A stretch of 64,000 bases of DNA. Origin: Mesorhabditis belari. Its lineage: Eukaryota; Nematoda; Chromadorea; Rhabditida; Rhabditidae. The stretch is taken from contig CAUEEP010000912.1 of assembly GCA_958450365.1 (NCBI GenBank), positions 858,501-922,500 of the forward strand. Direction: 5' to 3'. The notes beneath the pieces are model-generated. The model was not told the DNA's origin. It did no database searches and was given only the letters and a program-made list of their open reading frames with translations. The position numbers were made by a program, and so were the translations under genes. This document shows positions 1 to 9,690 of the stretch, piece by piece. Within the stretch, counting starts at the first letter, position 1. Each line of letters opens with the position of its first letter.

Positions 1-671
1 ATTCTTGAATGGGTTGAAAGTTTTTGATTAGATTTTTGGTTGAATAGAACCCAGATTTTGAAGTTAAATTTGTGATTGGGTTTTGTAGATTATACAGGGT
101 GACCAAGAATTACCGCAACAACTTTTTGGAAGAGTATCTGGGAAATGTCTAATTTATTTCAAAAGTGGCAAGTGTTATACAGAGAATTGTAGGCCTAATT
201 CTCGGCAACATTTATCTGCCAAAAACATCCCGATTGAACTTATACAACTCATTTAACAAGCGCTTGAATGAGCGCTAGTCGACATCTCATTTGGCTCTCA
301 TTTGGCGAATCTGTCATTTGGCCACTTTTTTGAAATTAACATTGGAGAAATCGACTTAATTTAGTCATAGCTTTTAAAATCGGCATTTAAAATAGCAAAT
401 TATGCAATTTGGGAGTCATAACTGCCTCGAAATAACATAATTATGCAATTTGAGAGATTTATTGCAATGAGGATATAACCGAAAAGTACCAAAATGTGAT
501 CAACTTGTCAAACTTTGGTATACTGAATACTTTGGTATACTTTTTTGCGTTAAACGAACTTGTGATGAAGATCTCAACTCTGTGAAAAGTCTCCAGGGAC
601 CCAAAAGCATGGGAAAAAAAGCGTAAATAGACAGTTACGTTCTTTAAAAGATTATAAACCAAAATAGATCT
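1..671. other. No gene seen; possible transposon end
   Basis: I see no supported exon here. At about 97 the sequence TACAGGGTGACCAAG resembles the TACAGGGTGACC that opens the composite repeat at 62.73 kb, so the outer end of a Tc1/mariner-type element may lie here. No matching inverted end was found nearby. A near-repeat (tatgcaatttg) occurs at 401-452. Confidence 0.3.
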
Positions 672-930
672 GTGTTCAAGCAAAATAGATCTGTGTTCAA
701 GCATAGCACCAGTCAAACTGTCACTTCTGCTTTATCGATCTCAACACCAGCTGTTACGACACAAACTACATCGAGCTCTTCAATAGTTTCTCAACCAAGT
801 ACCACTCAAAGAACGCAACATCGCGCTACAACACCTAATTTCCCGGCTTGTGAACCTTGTGGAGATTCTTTGACGAGATCAATTATACCTCACCGAAACG
901 ATGGATTGATGGCTTTTTATTTGATTTTAA
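672..930 (+). other. Candidate Ser/Thr-rich exon, unidentified
   Basis: An open stretch encodes a Ser/Thr/Gln-rich segment followed by PACEPCGDSL. An 18-nt direct repeat (agatctgtgttcaagca) lies at its start. The composition looks like a mucin-like or secreted-protein linker. No flanking exon could be joined to it and no family is recognised. It may equally be chance coding in low-complexity DNA. Confidence 0.2.
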
Positions 931-1794
931 TAAAAACAAATGATACAGTCATGGACAAAAGTCTTTTAACGTTGGTTTTTAGAAGTTTGTTGTATTCTTT
1001 GTTGTGTTCTTTGTTGTATTCTTTGTTCTTTGTATATCTTCTTCCAAATCCGACCAATTTGCAATTTGTTAAAAGATTTAAAAAGCTTATTATCTCTAAT
1101 TTTAACATTACAAAAAGATGGATTTGACAATTTATCAGGTAACTTTTTAACAAAACAAAAATTGAGCCAAAAATTGATGGACCAAAGTCTTTTAACCTGT
1201 GAGAAAAACATGATGAAAATCAATAATTAGTAGGTCCTCCGCGAGCCGCAATTGCTGCAAACTTCGGAAAAACAAATGTTAAAAGACTTTCTTTGTTGTA
1301 TTCTTTGTTGTTGTTGAACGCTCCAGAATCGTTCGTGACATCGATATTGAACAAGTTCATCGATATCCTTGTATTAGTTGCCTACTTTGTAAAAGTTTTC
1401 CAAATTCGATTATCTTTGTCTTTGTTTTTTTATTTCCTTGTCCCTCGACGCCCGTTTTCAATTCATTCCCACAATAATTTGCGCTTTTTGCTTTATTTTT
1501 CTCTGACTAATGAACCGAATCGCTTTCACAGAGAATTTTCTTCGCCTCTCCGATATTTGAGAAGAAACCTCTAACACTTTTATTTAATTTTCACATAATA
1601 GAAAGTATTTCTTTTCCTTGGTACATCTTATTGTTTGTGTTAATTTTTTCTATCTCTTTTGGTTGAATGCGAATTTAGATCCGCAATATTAATCTTTTGA
1701 CGTCTTTGCTTCAATGCCATCAACGCATGGAGCGCTGATTAAACCCTCCTACTTGCAAGAGTATTTTGTTTACTTTAAGGTAACGGAGTATTTA
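931..1794. other. Low-complexity spacer
   Basis: This stretch holds several copies of a 'ttgttgtattctttgttgt' motif (about 985-1030 and 1290-1315) and T-rich sequence. No exon with supporting splice sites or recognisable protein was seen. Confidence 0.3.
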
Positions 1795-3055
1795 CTAGGT
1801 TGGTGCAAATGAAATTTCGTTTTTTTACAAACATTAAAGTCATCCAAAATTTTTTTAGATAACAATTTATTTAAAACAATAAGCACCATTATTATCTATG
1901 ACATCCCTCCAACGTTGCTACAGATTGCGGATCCCCTTCTCAAAGAACGCTTGATTCTGTGATGCAAAGTAGTTGGTCACCCAATTTTTGACTTCTTTTG
2001 CATTCTTAAACTGGCAATTCTCAAGGGAATGTTGCATCGATCTGAAAAGGTGAAAATCGGAGGGTGCTAAGTCTGGACTATACGGCGCATGTGGTAAGAC
2101 CTTCCATCCTAGCTTCTCTAGTTCCTTACAAGAGGTTTTTGCCGTGTGAGCTGGAGCATTATCACGGAGAAAGTTGATAGTTGAGGGATTTAGGCCTTTT
2201 TCACGCAAAATTTCGTCAACCTTCTTGAGTTGTTGAATAAAATAAGATGAATCGACTGTTTTTCCGGGCTCTAATAATTCAAAATGAACAAGTCCATTGA
2301 TATTCCACCAGCAAGACAACATCACTTTGCGCCCATGATAATCCGGCTTTGGAGTTGGAATTGGCGCTTGACCTTTGCTCAGCCATTGTCTTTTTCGAGA
2401 AGTATTATCAAAGTGAATCCACTTCTCATCCATCGTCAAGATATTCTCAAAAAAATGGCTTCTTTTCGACTAATGGAGCAAGATATGGCTGATCGAAACG
2501 CGTGCTCCCAGATTTTCAACACTCAATTGATGTGGAACCCATTGTCCATTACGATTTGTCTTTCCAATTATTTCCAAATGGCGTACAATTGTTGAATGAT
2601 CACATTGGAGATGTTTGGCAAGTTCTCGTGTTGTTTGCATTGGATCAGCTTCAATTAATTGTTCCAATTCATTGTTGTCGATGGCTGTGGCACGATGTTC
2701 ATGCGATTCGTCTTCAAGGGATTCATTACCATCTCGGAATTGGGCAAACCAGAACTGGCATGATCTTTCAGTGAGAACCTGTTCTCCAAAGGCGGAACAG
2801 AGATCACGATGTGAATCAGCAGCGTTTTTGCCCATTTTGAAGTCATAGAGAAGACACGTGCGCAGAACATACTTTTGATCCACCATGATCTAAAGCAAAA
2901 ATCAATTAAAAAGTGAAAGCTCTGACTTTGAAAAAATGCGAAAATAAAGTAAATATCCAAGAGTACAAATGCACAAAAGAACATCAAATAAGCTCTTCAG
3001 ATTAAAAAAATAAGAACATTTTAGATCGACCGAAATTTCTTTTGCACCAACCTAA
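1795..3055 (-). mobile_element. mariner transposon, near full length (1261 bp)
   Basis: The ends are inverted copies of (C/T)TAGGTTGGTGCAAA, with a TA dinucleotide just outside each end (1793-1794 and 3056-3057), the hallmark Tc1/mariner target duplication. The termini match the cecropia/Hsmar1-like type as I know it. The element encodes one transposase on the minus strand (2886-1918) that carries a nonsense codon. The length is close to the usual 1.28 kb of mariner, so only point damage is evident. Confidence 0.92.
1918..2886 (-). pseudogene. mariner D34D transposase with one in-frame stop
   Basis: The translation starts at 2886 with the typical mariner N-terminal HTH (MVDQKYVLR...F.MGKNAADSH) and continues in one frame to 1918. 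It is interrupted only by a TAG at 2470-2472. The catalytic triad is intact: the first D in MDEKW, the second in RDNAPAH, and the third in YSPDLAPSD with exactly 34 residues between the second and third. The C-terminal EKGIRNL block is also present. In related proteins the stop position lies in a Gln/Arg-rich stretch before the first catalytic Asp. The protein would need readthrough or reversion to be active, so I call it a pseudogene. Confidence 0.9.
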
Positions 3056-3311
3056 TAGATCTTGGTTTAAAACTGGAAAAACACTCTTTCTGGCAAGCTC
3101 AAACAGTTTGTAGACAAGTCAATGTTAAGTTGGAAGATTTGGTGTGCTAGAAAAAATCTGTTTACATTTTTGAATACAAAGTACTCGATGTCCGGATTAG
3201 GGTGGTTGGGCAGGGAAGGCAAGATGAAGCCAAAGCCAGTTTCTAGTCTTGTCAGCTAGGATGTGGTCTTGTTTAGCTTAGCCGCAATTTTTGTGGCTAA
3301 TTTCGGCTAAT

Positions 3312-3565
3312 TCATTGGGTACGGACTCCTTTGTAGCGTAGGCTTTCGCGCACTTGCTTCACCGTCTCCTTTGTTGTCACTGTCGTCCTTGGGTCTCGTC
3401 CTGGTCGATCGGAATTTGTTCCCAAGACTTTGTAGCGTTGAATTATCTTTGAAACAACAGACTTAGCCACCATCAATCGACCGGCGATGCTTTTCGGCCG
3501 CATTCCCGTTTGTAGAAGCTAATGATCGAATCCCTGTGCTCCGATTTCTTCGCCATTTTGAAATT
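3312..3565 (-). pseudogene. Tc1-like transposase N-terminal fragment (HTH)
   Basis: On the minus strand an ATG at about 3556 opens MAKKSEHRD..., which after one frameshift near 3500 continues as RPKSIAGRL...VVSKIIQRYKVLGT. A proline/arginine linker (DRPGRDPRT) and KETVKQVRESL follow, ending at a stop at 3312. This is the bipartite HTH plus GRPR-like linker layout of Tc1/IS630 transposases. The catalytic half is absent downstream, which is minisatellite and other DNA, so this is a dead fragment. Confidence 0.7.
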
Positions 3566-3702
3566 CCCAAATAAAAGCAAAAATAAGATGTTATAATATA
3601 AAATAAATAAAAAATAAAATCTTAATCGACAAGAAAAACCAATCCCTGGATCTAGCCAAAAGTCCTTGAACCTGTCAGAAGCTAGGCCTAAGCACTAGCA
3701 AG

Positions 3703-3962
3703 TCTGGGCCTGGCTTCTGGGCCTGGCTTCTGGGCCTGGCTTCTGGGCCTGGCTTCTGGGCCTGGCTTCTGGGCCTGGCTTCTGGGCCTGGCTTCTGGGC
3801 CTGGCTTCTGGGCCTGGCTTCTGGGCCTGGCTTCTGGGCCTGGCTTCTGGGCCTGGCTTCTGGGCCTGGCTTCTGGGCCTGGCTTCTGGGCATGGCTTCT
3901 GGGCATGGCTTCTGGGCATGGCTTCTGGGCATGGCTTCTGGGCATGGCTTCTGGGCCTGGCC
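3703..3962. repeat. 13-bp minisatellite, about 20 copies
   Basis: Head-to-tail copies of TTCTGGGCCTGGC. Copies near the right end carry a C-to-A change giving GGGCATGGC, so two variants occupy separate blocks. Long open frames in all phases arise because 13 is not a multiple of 3. They are not genes. Confidence 0.95.
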
Positions 3963-4044
3963 TACTGGACCTAGAACCCGACTGGCACATCTATAATAAT
4001 GATTAAGTAACACATAAAGCCCTAGCCTGGTGGCAATGTGATAC

Positions 4045-4180
4045 GTGTTGGTGTAGCTCATTGGTAGATCGTTTGCCCGGTAAGCTAGAGGTCCCGGCTT
4101 CGAATCTCGGCGCCGATCTTTTTGCCGGCTCAACCCCAACCCATAAAAGGACCAGCCTGTCTAGCTATTATAAAAAAAAT
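4045..4180 (+). mobile_element. tRNA-like SINE element (degenerate)
   Basis: The sequence shows an A-box-like TAGCTCATTGGT and a B-box-like GGCTTCGAATC about 35 nt apart, followed by a short T run and a tail ending in 'attataaa'. The D-stem, anticodon stem and T-stem each contain mismatches, and position 33 of the anticodon loop is C instead of T, so it is not a functional tRNA. Similar elements with related tails occur near 32.73, 43.56 and 55.16 kb. Confidence 0.5.
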
Positions 4181-4714
4181 AATGATTTAACAAACTATGC
4201 AATAAACATCTCTCAGTTCTTGACAAATTCAGATAAAATTTAGATACTCGAGGGGATAAACTTTGTCATAATGGTCACCTCTCTACTACTTTATTATTAC
4301 ATGTTTCGAAGTCAACGGGTAAATGTTTACCTCAAATTGTCTATTATCCAGTCTAAATTTATGCTTTCTGACTTTGTATAGCTGAAACGAAGCTGTCTAG
4401 TTTGTGATGGAATGTAGTCAAATAAGGTACCGCCATATTCCCACAAAAGTGCGCACATTTGCAGCTTTTGTTTCAATGAAAACTTGTACCAAAGTTTTCA
4501 ATGAAAACTTGAATCCTTTTTGCATCTATTCTTTGTGGTGTACTTTTTGCGCAAGAACTGGAACATTGAGCACAAAGTAAACCTTAGAAAACAAGTCTAG
4601 CACATAAAGGTGTGCACCAGAAATAGTTTGATTAATCATTCGATTACAAGCTCAAAGTACACGCTATTGAACTTGCGCAATTGCAAATTCTCTAAAAAAT
4701 TTGACAAAATTTAG
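4181..4714. other. Spacer upstream of the recognised sre exons
   Basis: The missing 5' exon(s) of the sre gene (N-terminus and TM1) should lie here or further upstream. I found no convincing exon. A short duplicated segment (ttttcaatgaaaacttg) occurs at 4470-4512. Confidence 0.3.
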
Positions 4715-7700
4715 GTCTGTCATCCAAATCTCGCAACTCTAATGCTTTATCAACCGGCAACGTTAACTGTTTCCACTTCTATTCGAGTACTACGACATTG
4801 TCTGGGTGCTCTGATACCAATTTCTCCAATCGCCTACCAAATATTTTCTTTCTCAGCGGAAGCCTGTAAGTAAAAAGCATTTTTTTCTTTGATCTGTCTT
4901 CGCACTTAGGTGTTCCTTATTTTTGCGTAGATCACAACCTACTTCCACATTTCTCTATCCCTTGCTATTGTCATCCAGTGTTTCCTATCTTGGTTGTTCC
5001 TGGTTTGAAGTCCGTAGGGGCAGCAAGAAACTCATGAAACAAAACGAGTAAACGGGCTCAAGCATTGGAAAATACGAGAGATGATCTTGGCCTAAAATCG
5101 CTGTTTGTGACCTGAAATGGCCTAAAATTAAGCTTTTTCGAAAAACAGAAGCTCTTGAAGCTTAGTGGCTGGAAGGTAATTCTTATATTAGTTTGGAAAG
5201 AAAGTTCGTAGAAAATGTTTGCACGGTGATTTCTCAAGAACCAAGTCATGAATTCTTCCCAGATTTTTTACAATTACAACGGCCAATAGACAACGGCCAA
5301 TTTACAACAGCTATTTTTTTTTTGGTTTGTCTTCGCACTTAGGTGCTCCTTATTTTTGCGTAGATCACAACCTGCTTCCACATTTCTCTATCCCTTGTCA
5401 TCCAGTGATTCCTATCTTGGTTGTTCCTGGTTCGAAGTCTTCGACTTGCTTGTGCTGGTGGTGGTTGCACTCTAGCCATCCTTTCTCTGACCGTCTCTGC
5501 CACTCTTGTGCTCCACCTCGTTGCTGGTCTTCCGATGGGCCCCTTCTGGTCTCGTGGTAGCCACTCTGTGATCCGTATCGTCCATCTGTCATCTGTTCTT
5601 CTGGCTACGTGGTCGGCACATCTGAGTCTTCTTCTCTCGAGCAATTCCACTGGATCTCTGGGTTGCTGATCTTCCGATGGGCCTCTTCTGGCCTCGTGAT
5701 AGGCACTCTGTGATCCGTAACGTCCATCTGTTGTCTGTTCTTCTGGCTACGTGGCCGGCCCATCTAAGTCTTCTTCTTTCGATCACTTCCAGTGGATTTC
5801 TGAGTATTTAAAAAGTATTTAACTTAACCACATACACGTTTGTAATGAAGAGACTTAAATTTCAGTGACTGGTTGCTCTCTCCAGGCCACCTTTGGCTAT
5901 GCTATCGAGAGAGGAATCTCTTTAAAGTATCTAGAAAATTATGAAGAAAAGTTTCGGACAAACAAATTGGGCCTTATCATTGTCTTTTGCACGGTAAGTT
6001 TCCCTGTTTTGAAAGCTTTAACACAAATTTTAGACTTTCTACGTTGTCTTCGAAGTCTTCATTTTCTATTCTGATTTCACAAATGGTTGGACAATTTTTT
6101 TGGCTATTTATTTGATGTATTTGATAACGATAATGGTGAGGGTTGAAAGCTAATTCAACTTTGAAACTATCTTAATATAATTTAGTTCTTCATTGGTATG
6201 TACTTGCTTTGTAAAAAGATTTTCGTTCGAGTGTATAGAAAACGATATGCAACTGTGGAAGACAGGTAAAAGAGTAGATTTTATTGAATCATTTTTGCAA
6301 TTCAGATATCGAACCCAAGACAACTATAAATCCTCAAGATTGATGGTCTTTTTGGCTTCTTACAAAGTTGGTTCTACAAAAATTTAAGCCTAAACAACAG
6401 CGTTTCTCTTTCTCTTTCTTCTTTGGCGTATTTAGACCAAGACTCTCAATCTTTTGCACTTTATTGCACAAACTTTGTTTAACCAGCCACAATTTATTTG
6501 TTAGCTGTATTTGACTTTAAGCCAACGGGATACTGGCACAAGTTTGATGGTCTTTTTGACTCCTTACAAAGTTGGTTCTAATAGCGAGAGCGAAATTTGA
6601 AAGGATTCAGACTGAACGATATCTTGTTCACAAACAAAATCGAAAGCAAAAGAAACACTGACTAAAAAAGACCCGGAATGGACCCATTTTAACAATATCT
6701 ACTATATTATGAGGTCTAATGGGGATTAGAGTGTTGAGCTTCTGCAAAAGCTTGGAAACCGTAAAATAGTCATCAACTCGGCTCGGTGGGGGGAGCTATT
6801 AGGGAAAATGTCATCTTCTATATATTAAATTCTATATTAATATATTAATTAACACTTTAAAACACAGTATTTCAAAGACAGACCCGAACCCGAGAGCCTC
6901 CGCTTTGTACTACAAAACTTTATCACTACACCACCGCGTCATAGCTTCATTGTGCTAACTAGCTCCAATATCATTGCCGCCCAAATCTTACCAAATATTA
7001 AAAACACTATAACTACCGTAATCTTAGAGCTTTCCAGCTGAATTACTGATATGTTGTTCCCCAGAGTCGATTCTACCTCCTCACCAATTTTGGAGGTAAT
7101 CGGCGTCCGTAAGTACCGTATTCTCTTTAATAGTAGTGCACCCTGAGCGTTGCCTAAATTGCTTGAAATCTCGAAAAGCGCTTATTAGAACCTATCGATG
7201 TGGGGTCGGAAAATGTAGCTGACGATGAGAACTAGCGGGGGATTAGAGTGTTGAGCTTCTGTGAAAGCTTGGAAACCGCAAAATAGTCATCAACGGTGGG
7301 GTGAGCTATTAGGGAAAATGTCATTTTCTATATAAAATTCTATTGTAATATATTGTCATCTTCTAGCTGAGACTTCAATTGGAAACAAAAACACCAAGAA
7401 TCGTGCAGTGACTTTAGAATTGATTTAACTCAACTAGATAAACAAACAGTAGACAAGATTACGGTACATTAAAAGTTGTTACACTTCGAATATCTGATTC
7501 GTTTAGAAAGCACATAAACCTGAAGTTTATAATCACCAAAAACACTTAGTGTGCGACGAGTATTGCAATCATTGCCTTCTATCAATTTGCTGTTGATATG
7601 GTTGACGATTACTACCAAACATTTACCACTTTTATTTTCTTTTATCTATTACAGTATCAAGTGAGTAATAACTACTTTCCAAACAGTAATAGCTACTTCC

Positions 7701-8031
7701 AAAACAAAAATAACTTTACTTTCAAAAGGTCAATATTCTAGATAGTGATTCAAATGTTTCTTACAATATTTGCCGAGAGAAATCTTCGAGTTCAATTTTT
7801 GGGACTAATCAAGAGACGGCCAACTGTAAGTAGCTTTGCTTGTTGCTTTTTTAAAACTGGAAACTTGAAATCTAGTTCATAGACGTAAATCTAAGTTCGT
7901 AAATCTAAATCTAATGTTTCCAGATATCTCCCGAATCCACCGTTCGAAATGCTTATGGTGAACGCATTGTTTTCAGTGGCGCTGAAAGCAAAGACATTTA
8001 TTTCAATCAATTGAAATTTATGTGGAAATGA
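4715..8031 (+). CDS. Serpentine chemoreceptor of the Sre type, 5' end unresolved
   Basis: A seven-TM nematode chemoreceptor, expected in the sensory-cilium membrane of chemosensory neurons. Exons read: 4715-4865, 5866-5993, 6034-6135, 6186-6265, 6306-6345 (3' edge least certain), 7550-7660, 7742-7825 and 7924-8031. Phases agree at every junction. Recognisable Sre features are a CHPNL motif at TM2, the TM3 end reading AIER...LENYEEK, an RYRTQDN segment after TM5, a TM6 exon (ATSIAIIAFYQFAV), and a conserved tail with SPESTVRNAYG and YFNQLKFMW before the stop at 8029-8031. The N-terminus/TM1 exon was not found. Introns hold a retrotransposon tail, MITE pieces and a tRNA-like element. No internal stop was seen in the joined exons, so it may be functional if a 5' exon exists. 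Confidence 0.85.
4892..5012 (-). mobile_element. RTE-type retrotransposon tail, short copy
   Basis: This segment matches the 5'-most ~120 nt of the larger fragment at 5328-5795 (same 'cttcgcacttaggtg' and 'tagatcacaacct' blocks). It lies in the sre intron after the TM2 exon. It is a separate truncated insertion or a local duplication. Confidence 0.6.
5328..5795 (-). mobile_element. 3' coding tail of a non-LTR retrotransposon (RTE-like)
   Basis: The minus strand encodes the tail typical of RTE-clade reverse transcriptases: RRRLR.A.HVARR, a run of R/W residues (DDRWTIRITEWLPRDQK), a GRPATRW motif and a final RDREMWKQV block. The R..L..HV.R/GRP..RW block occurs twice in tandem (5786-5589 and 5650-5339), showing an internal duplication. 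The polymerase domain is missing, so this is a 5'-truncated dead copy in an intron of the sre gene, in antisense orientation. Confidence 0.75.
6713..6815 (+). repeat. MITE-1 right-part fragment
   Basis: The block ggggattagagtgttgagc...gaaaccgtaaaatagtcatc is the middle-right part of the MITE-1 family (complete copies at 24506-24727, 41474-41695 and 63124-63346). The terminal TACGGTA is missing. It lies in the sre intron before the TM6 exon. Confidence 0.75.
6872..6952 (-). mobile_element. tRNA-like element, minus strand
   Basis: Read on the minus strand there is an A-box-like TGGTGTAGTGATAA and a B-box-like GGGTTCGGGTC at the usual separation. Stem pairing is imperfect and no clean acceptor stem is formed. 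It is best read as a tRNA-derived repeat inside the sre intron. Confidence 0.45.
7114..7345 (+). repeat. MITE-1 copy lacking its right terminus
   Basis: It starts with TACCGTATTCTC...AATAGTAGTGCACC and contains the family-typical body (cgcttattagaacctatcga, gattagagtgttgagcttc). The right end runs into 'gctattagggaaaatgtcat' without the closing TACGGTA. The same odd right end occurs at 6800, so the two fragments may share one rearranged source. Confidence 0.75.
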
Positions 8032-8069
8032 ATGAATCAACTTTGACACTCTTAAATGACAGCAAAAGC

Positions 8070-8337
8070 TACCGTAAATACTGTAATAGTACCCCACCCT
8101 TCTCGTACAGTCGCGTAGTCGCAAAAGTTTTTAGTATTTCATCTTTTTCGAAGCGCCCGTACTTTCAAAAAATGCGTCTTTGGTATCAAAAAATAGCTGA
8201 AATTCAGGGCTATTTTTTGATCCCTAAACGCGCATTGTAGCATAAACCAGTGTCGAGAAAAACGCGTCCAAAGCTAGACTACGCAACACTCCGCACCGTC
8301 ATTAGGGGGGTGGGGTACTATTACAGTATTTACGGTA
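8070..8337. repeat. MITE-2 copy, complete
   Basis: The termini are TACCGTAAATACTGTAATAGTACC at the left and its inverse at the right. The interior is itself partly palindromic (ctacgcgac.../...gactacgc; atttttga tcc). Family members lie at 38936-39195 and 49496-49754. It sits 38 nt after the sre stop codon and could supply the 3' UTR or terminator region. Confidence 0.85.
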
Positions 8338-9286
8338 ATTACATTGCCGTGGCAAATGAATCGATTGGCTGAACTAAAGACTTCGAATAGCGAAATGACA
8401 ACAAAAAAAAGCTTATTCGAATTGAAAAGAGTACATAATGGCACAATTCAAAAAACATGAATAAAGGTATTCGAAATTGATCAAATCACAACAATGAACG
8501 ATTTCGATTTCAAATTAAGAGAGAAACCCTTTCATTTTAAGAAACCTTTCATTTTATGAACCTCTCAAACGTCTTTGACATGTTTTCCGATTTTTCCATT
8601 GTTTCACCCTTCACGCTTTGCACTTTCTTGAGCTAATCTAATTCCAAATCACCGCTATTAATCTAAATCTGCATGGAGCGGTCAATTTGGAAAATCTAGC
8701 AAGAAAAATGATAAGAATCTAGCAAGATTTCCCAAGAGGAAACTTTTTCAGACAATAATGACTTGTTGGAAGAGATAATCATTAGAATAGTCATTAGAAT
8801 AGTCATTAGAATAGTCATTAGAACTAGACTATTGTCCTGCTATTGTTAGGCTAGAACTACTTTTGACTCTTTTCCGAGGCAGTTTAAATATAAGTTACCG
8901 TAAATGCTGTATTAGAATAACAGCATCTAATACATAGAATGACACCCGCTGACCCCCACGAAATCTTGACTTTAGGTCCCCCTTGTGGGGGTTCTATGGA
9001 TAGATCTAGGCCTAAAACCAACTAATATTTTATCAGCAGTAACATTAGAATGCTAGAACGCTTAGAACGCATAAAATTAGAACGCTTTTGAAAAACTATA
9101 AAACTATAAAAATTTTATAAAGAGCAATTCTGGGGAAGTGCCTCTGAACACGTTCTATTTTGAATAAGATTTAAAAGGGAAGGAGACCAAATGGACCAAA
9201 AAGATTACCGATTTTACTGTTTTTTTTGAGTGAAACACTTGAATTTAAGCCTTATTCACGGAAACGCAAAAGTTTTAAGAATGGTA
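8338..9286. other. No gene seen
   Basis: AT-rich spacer. It contains a short tandem 'tcattagaatag' run at 8785-8825 and a partial MITE-2-like end at about 8895-8925 (accgtaaatgctgtattagaataaca). No exon was recognised. Confidence 0.4.
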
Positions 9287-9289
9287 ACA

Positions 9290-9489
9290 TCTTGAGCTGA
9301 AGAGCTTGAGCTGAAGAGCTTGAGCTGAAGAGCTTGAGCTGAAGAGCTTGAGCTGAAGAGCTTGAGCTGAAGAGCTTGAGCTGAAGAGCTTGAGCTGAAG
9401 AGCTTGAGCTGAAGAGCTTGAGCTGAAGAGCTTGAGCTGAAGAGCTTGAGCTGAAGAGCTTGAGCTGAAGAGCTTGAGCTGAAGAGCCT
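9290..9489. repeat. 14-bp minisatellite, about 14 copies
   Basis: Perfect head-to-tail copies of CTTGAGCTGAAGAG until the final divergent copy (gagcctgacc). Copies are almost invariant, indicating recent expansion. Open frames over it reflect the repeat, not a gene. Confidence 0.95.
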
Positions 9490-9690
9490 GACCTAACAAA
9501 ATAGAAGATTCCATCTTATTTCCGAGAAGTTTGTTTACTCGTAAAGTAGATGATTGAAGCTGTTAGAGCTAAACAAAGCTTTAAAAGATGATGTTATTAT
9601 AAAAATGTTCTGAAGACCTATATAACTTGAAAGAGTACTATATTGATCTGAAAGTGCCATCAAAAGTACTCCAAAATCTGTCCAAAATTC

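Noticed and set aside
4045..4120. Functional tRNA gene
   Set aside because: D-, anticodon- and T-stem mismatches and the missing T33 argue against a working tRNA. The other tRNA-like units fail in similar ways.
3675..4139. Open frames up to 154 aa rich in AQKPGPEARPRSQ
   Set aside because: They lie over the 13-bp minisatellite and exist in several frames at once. No splice or start context supports a gene.
9275..9514. 79-aa open frame on the minus strand with SSSSSAQALQLKLF repeats
   Set aside because: Translation of the 14-bp minisatellite.
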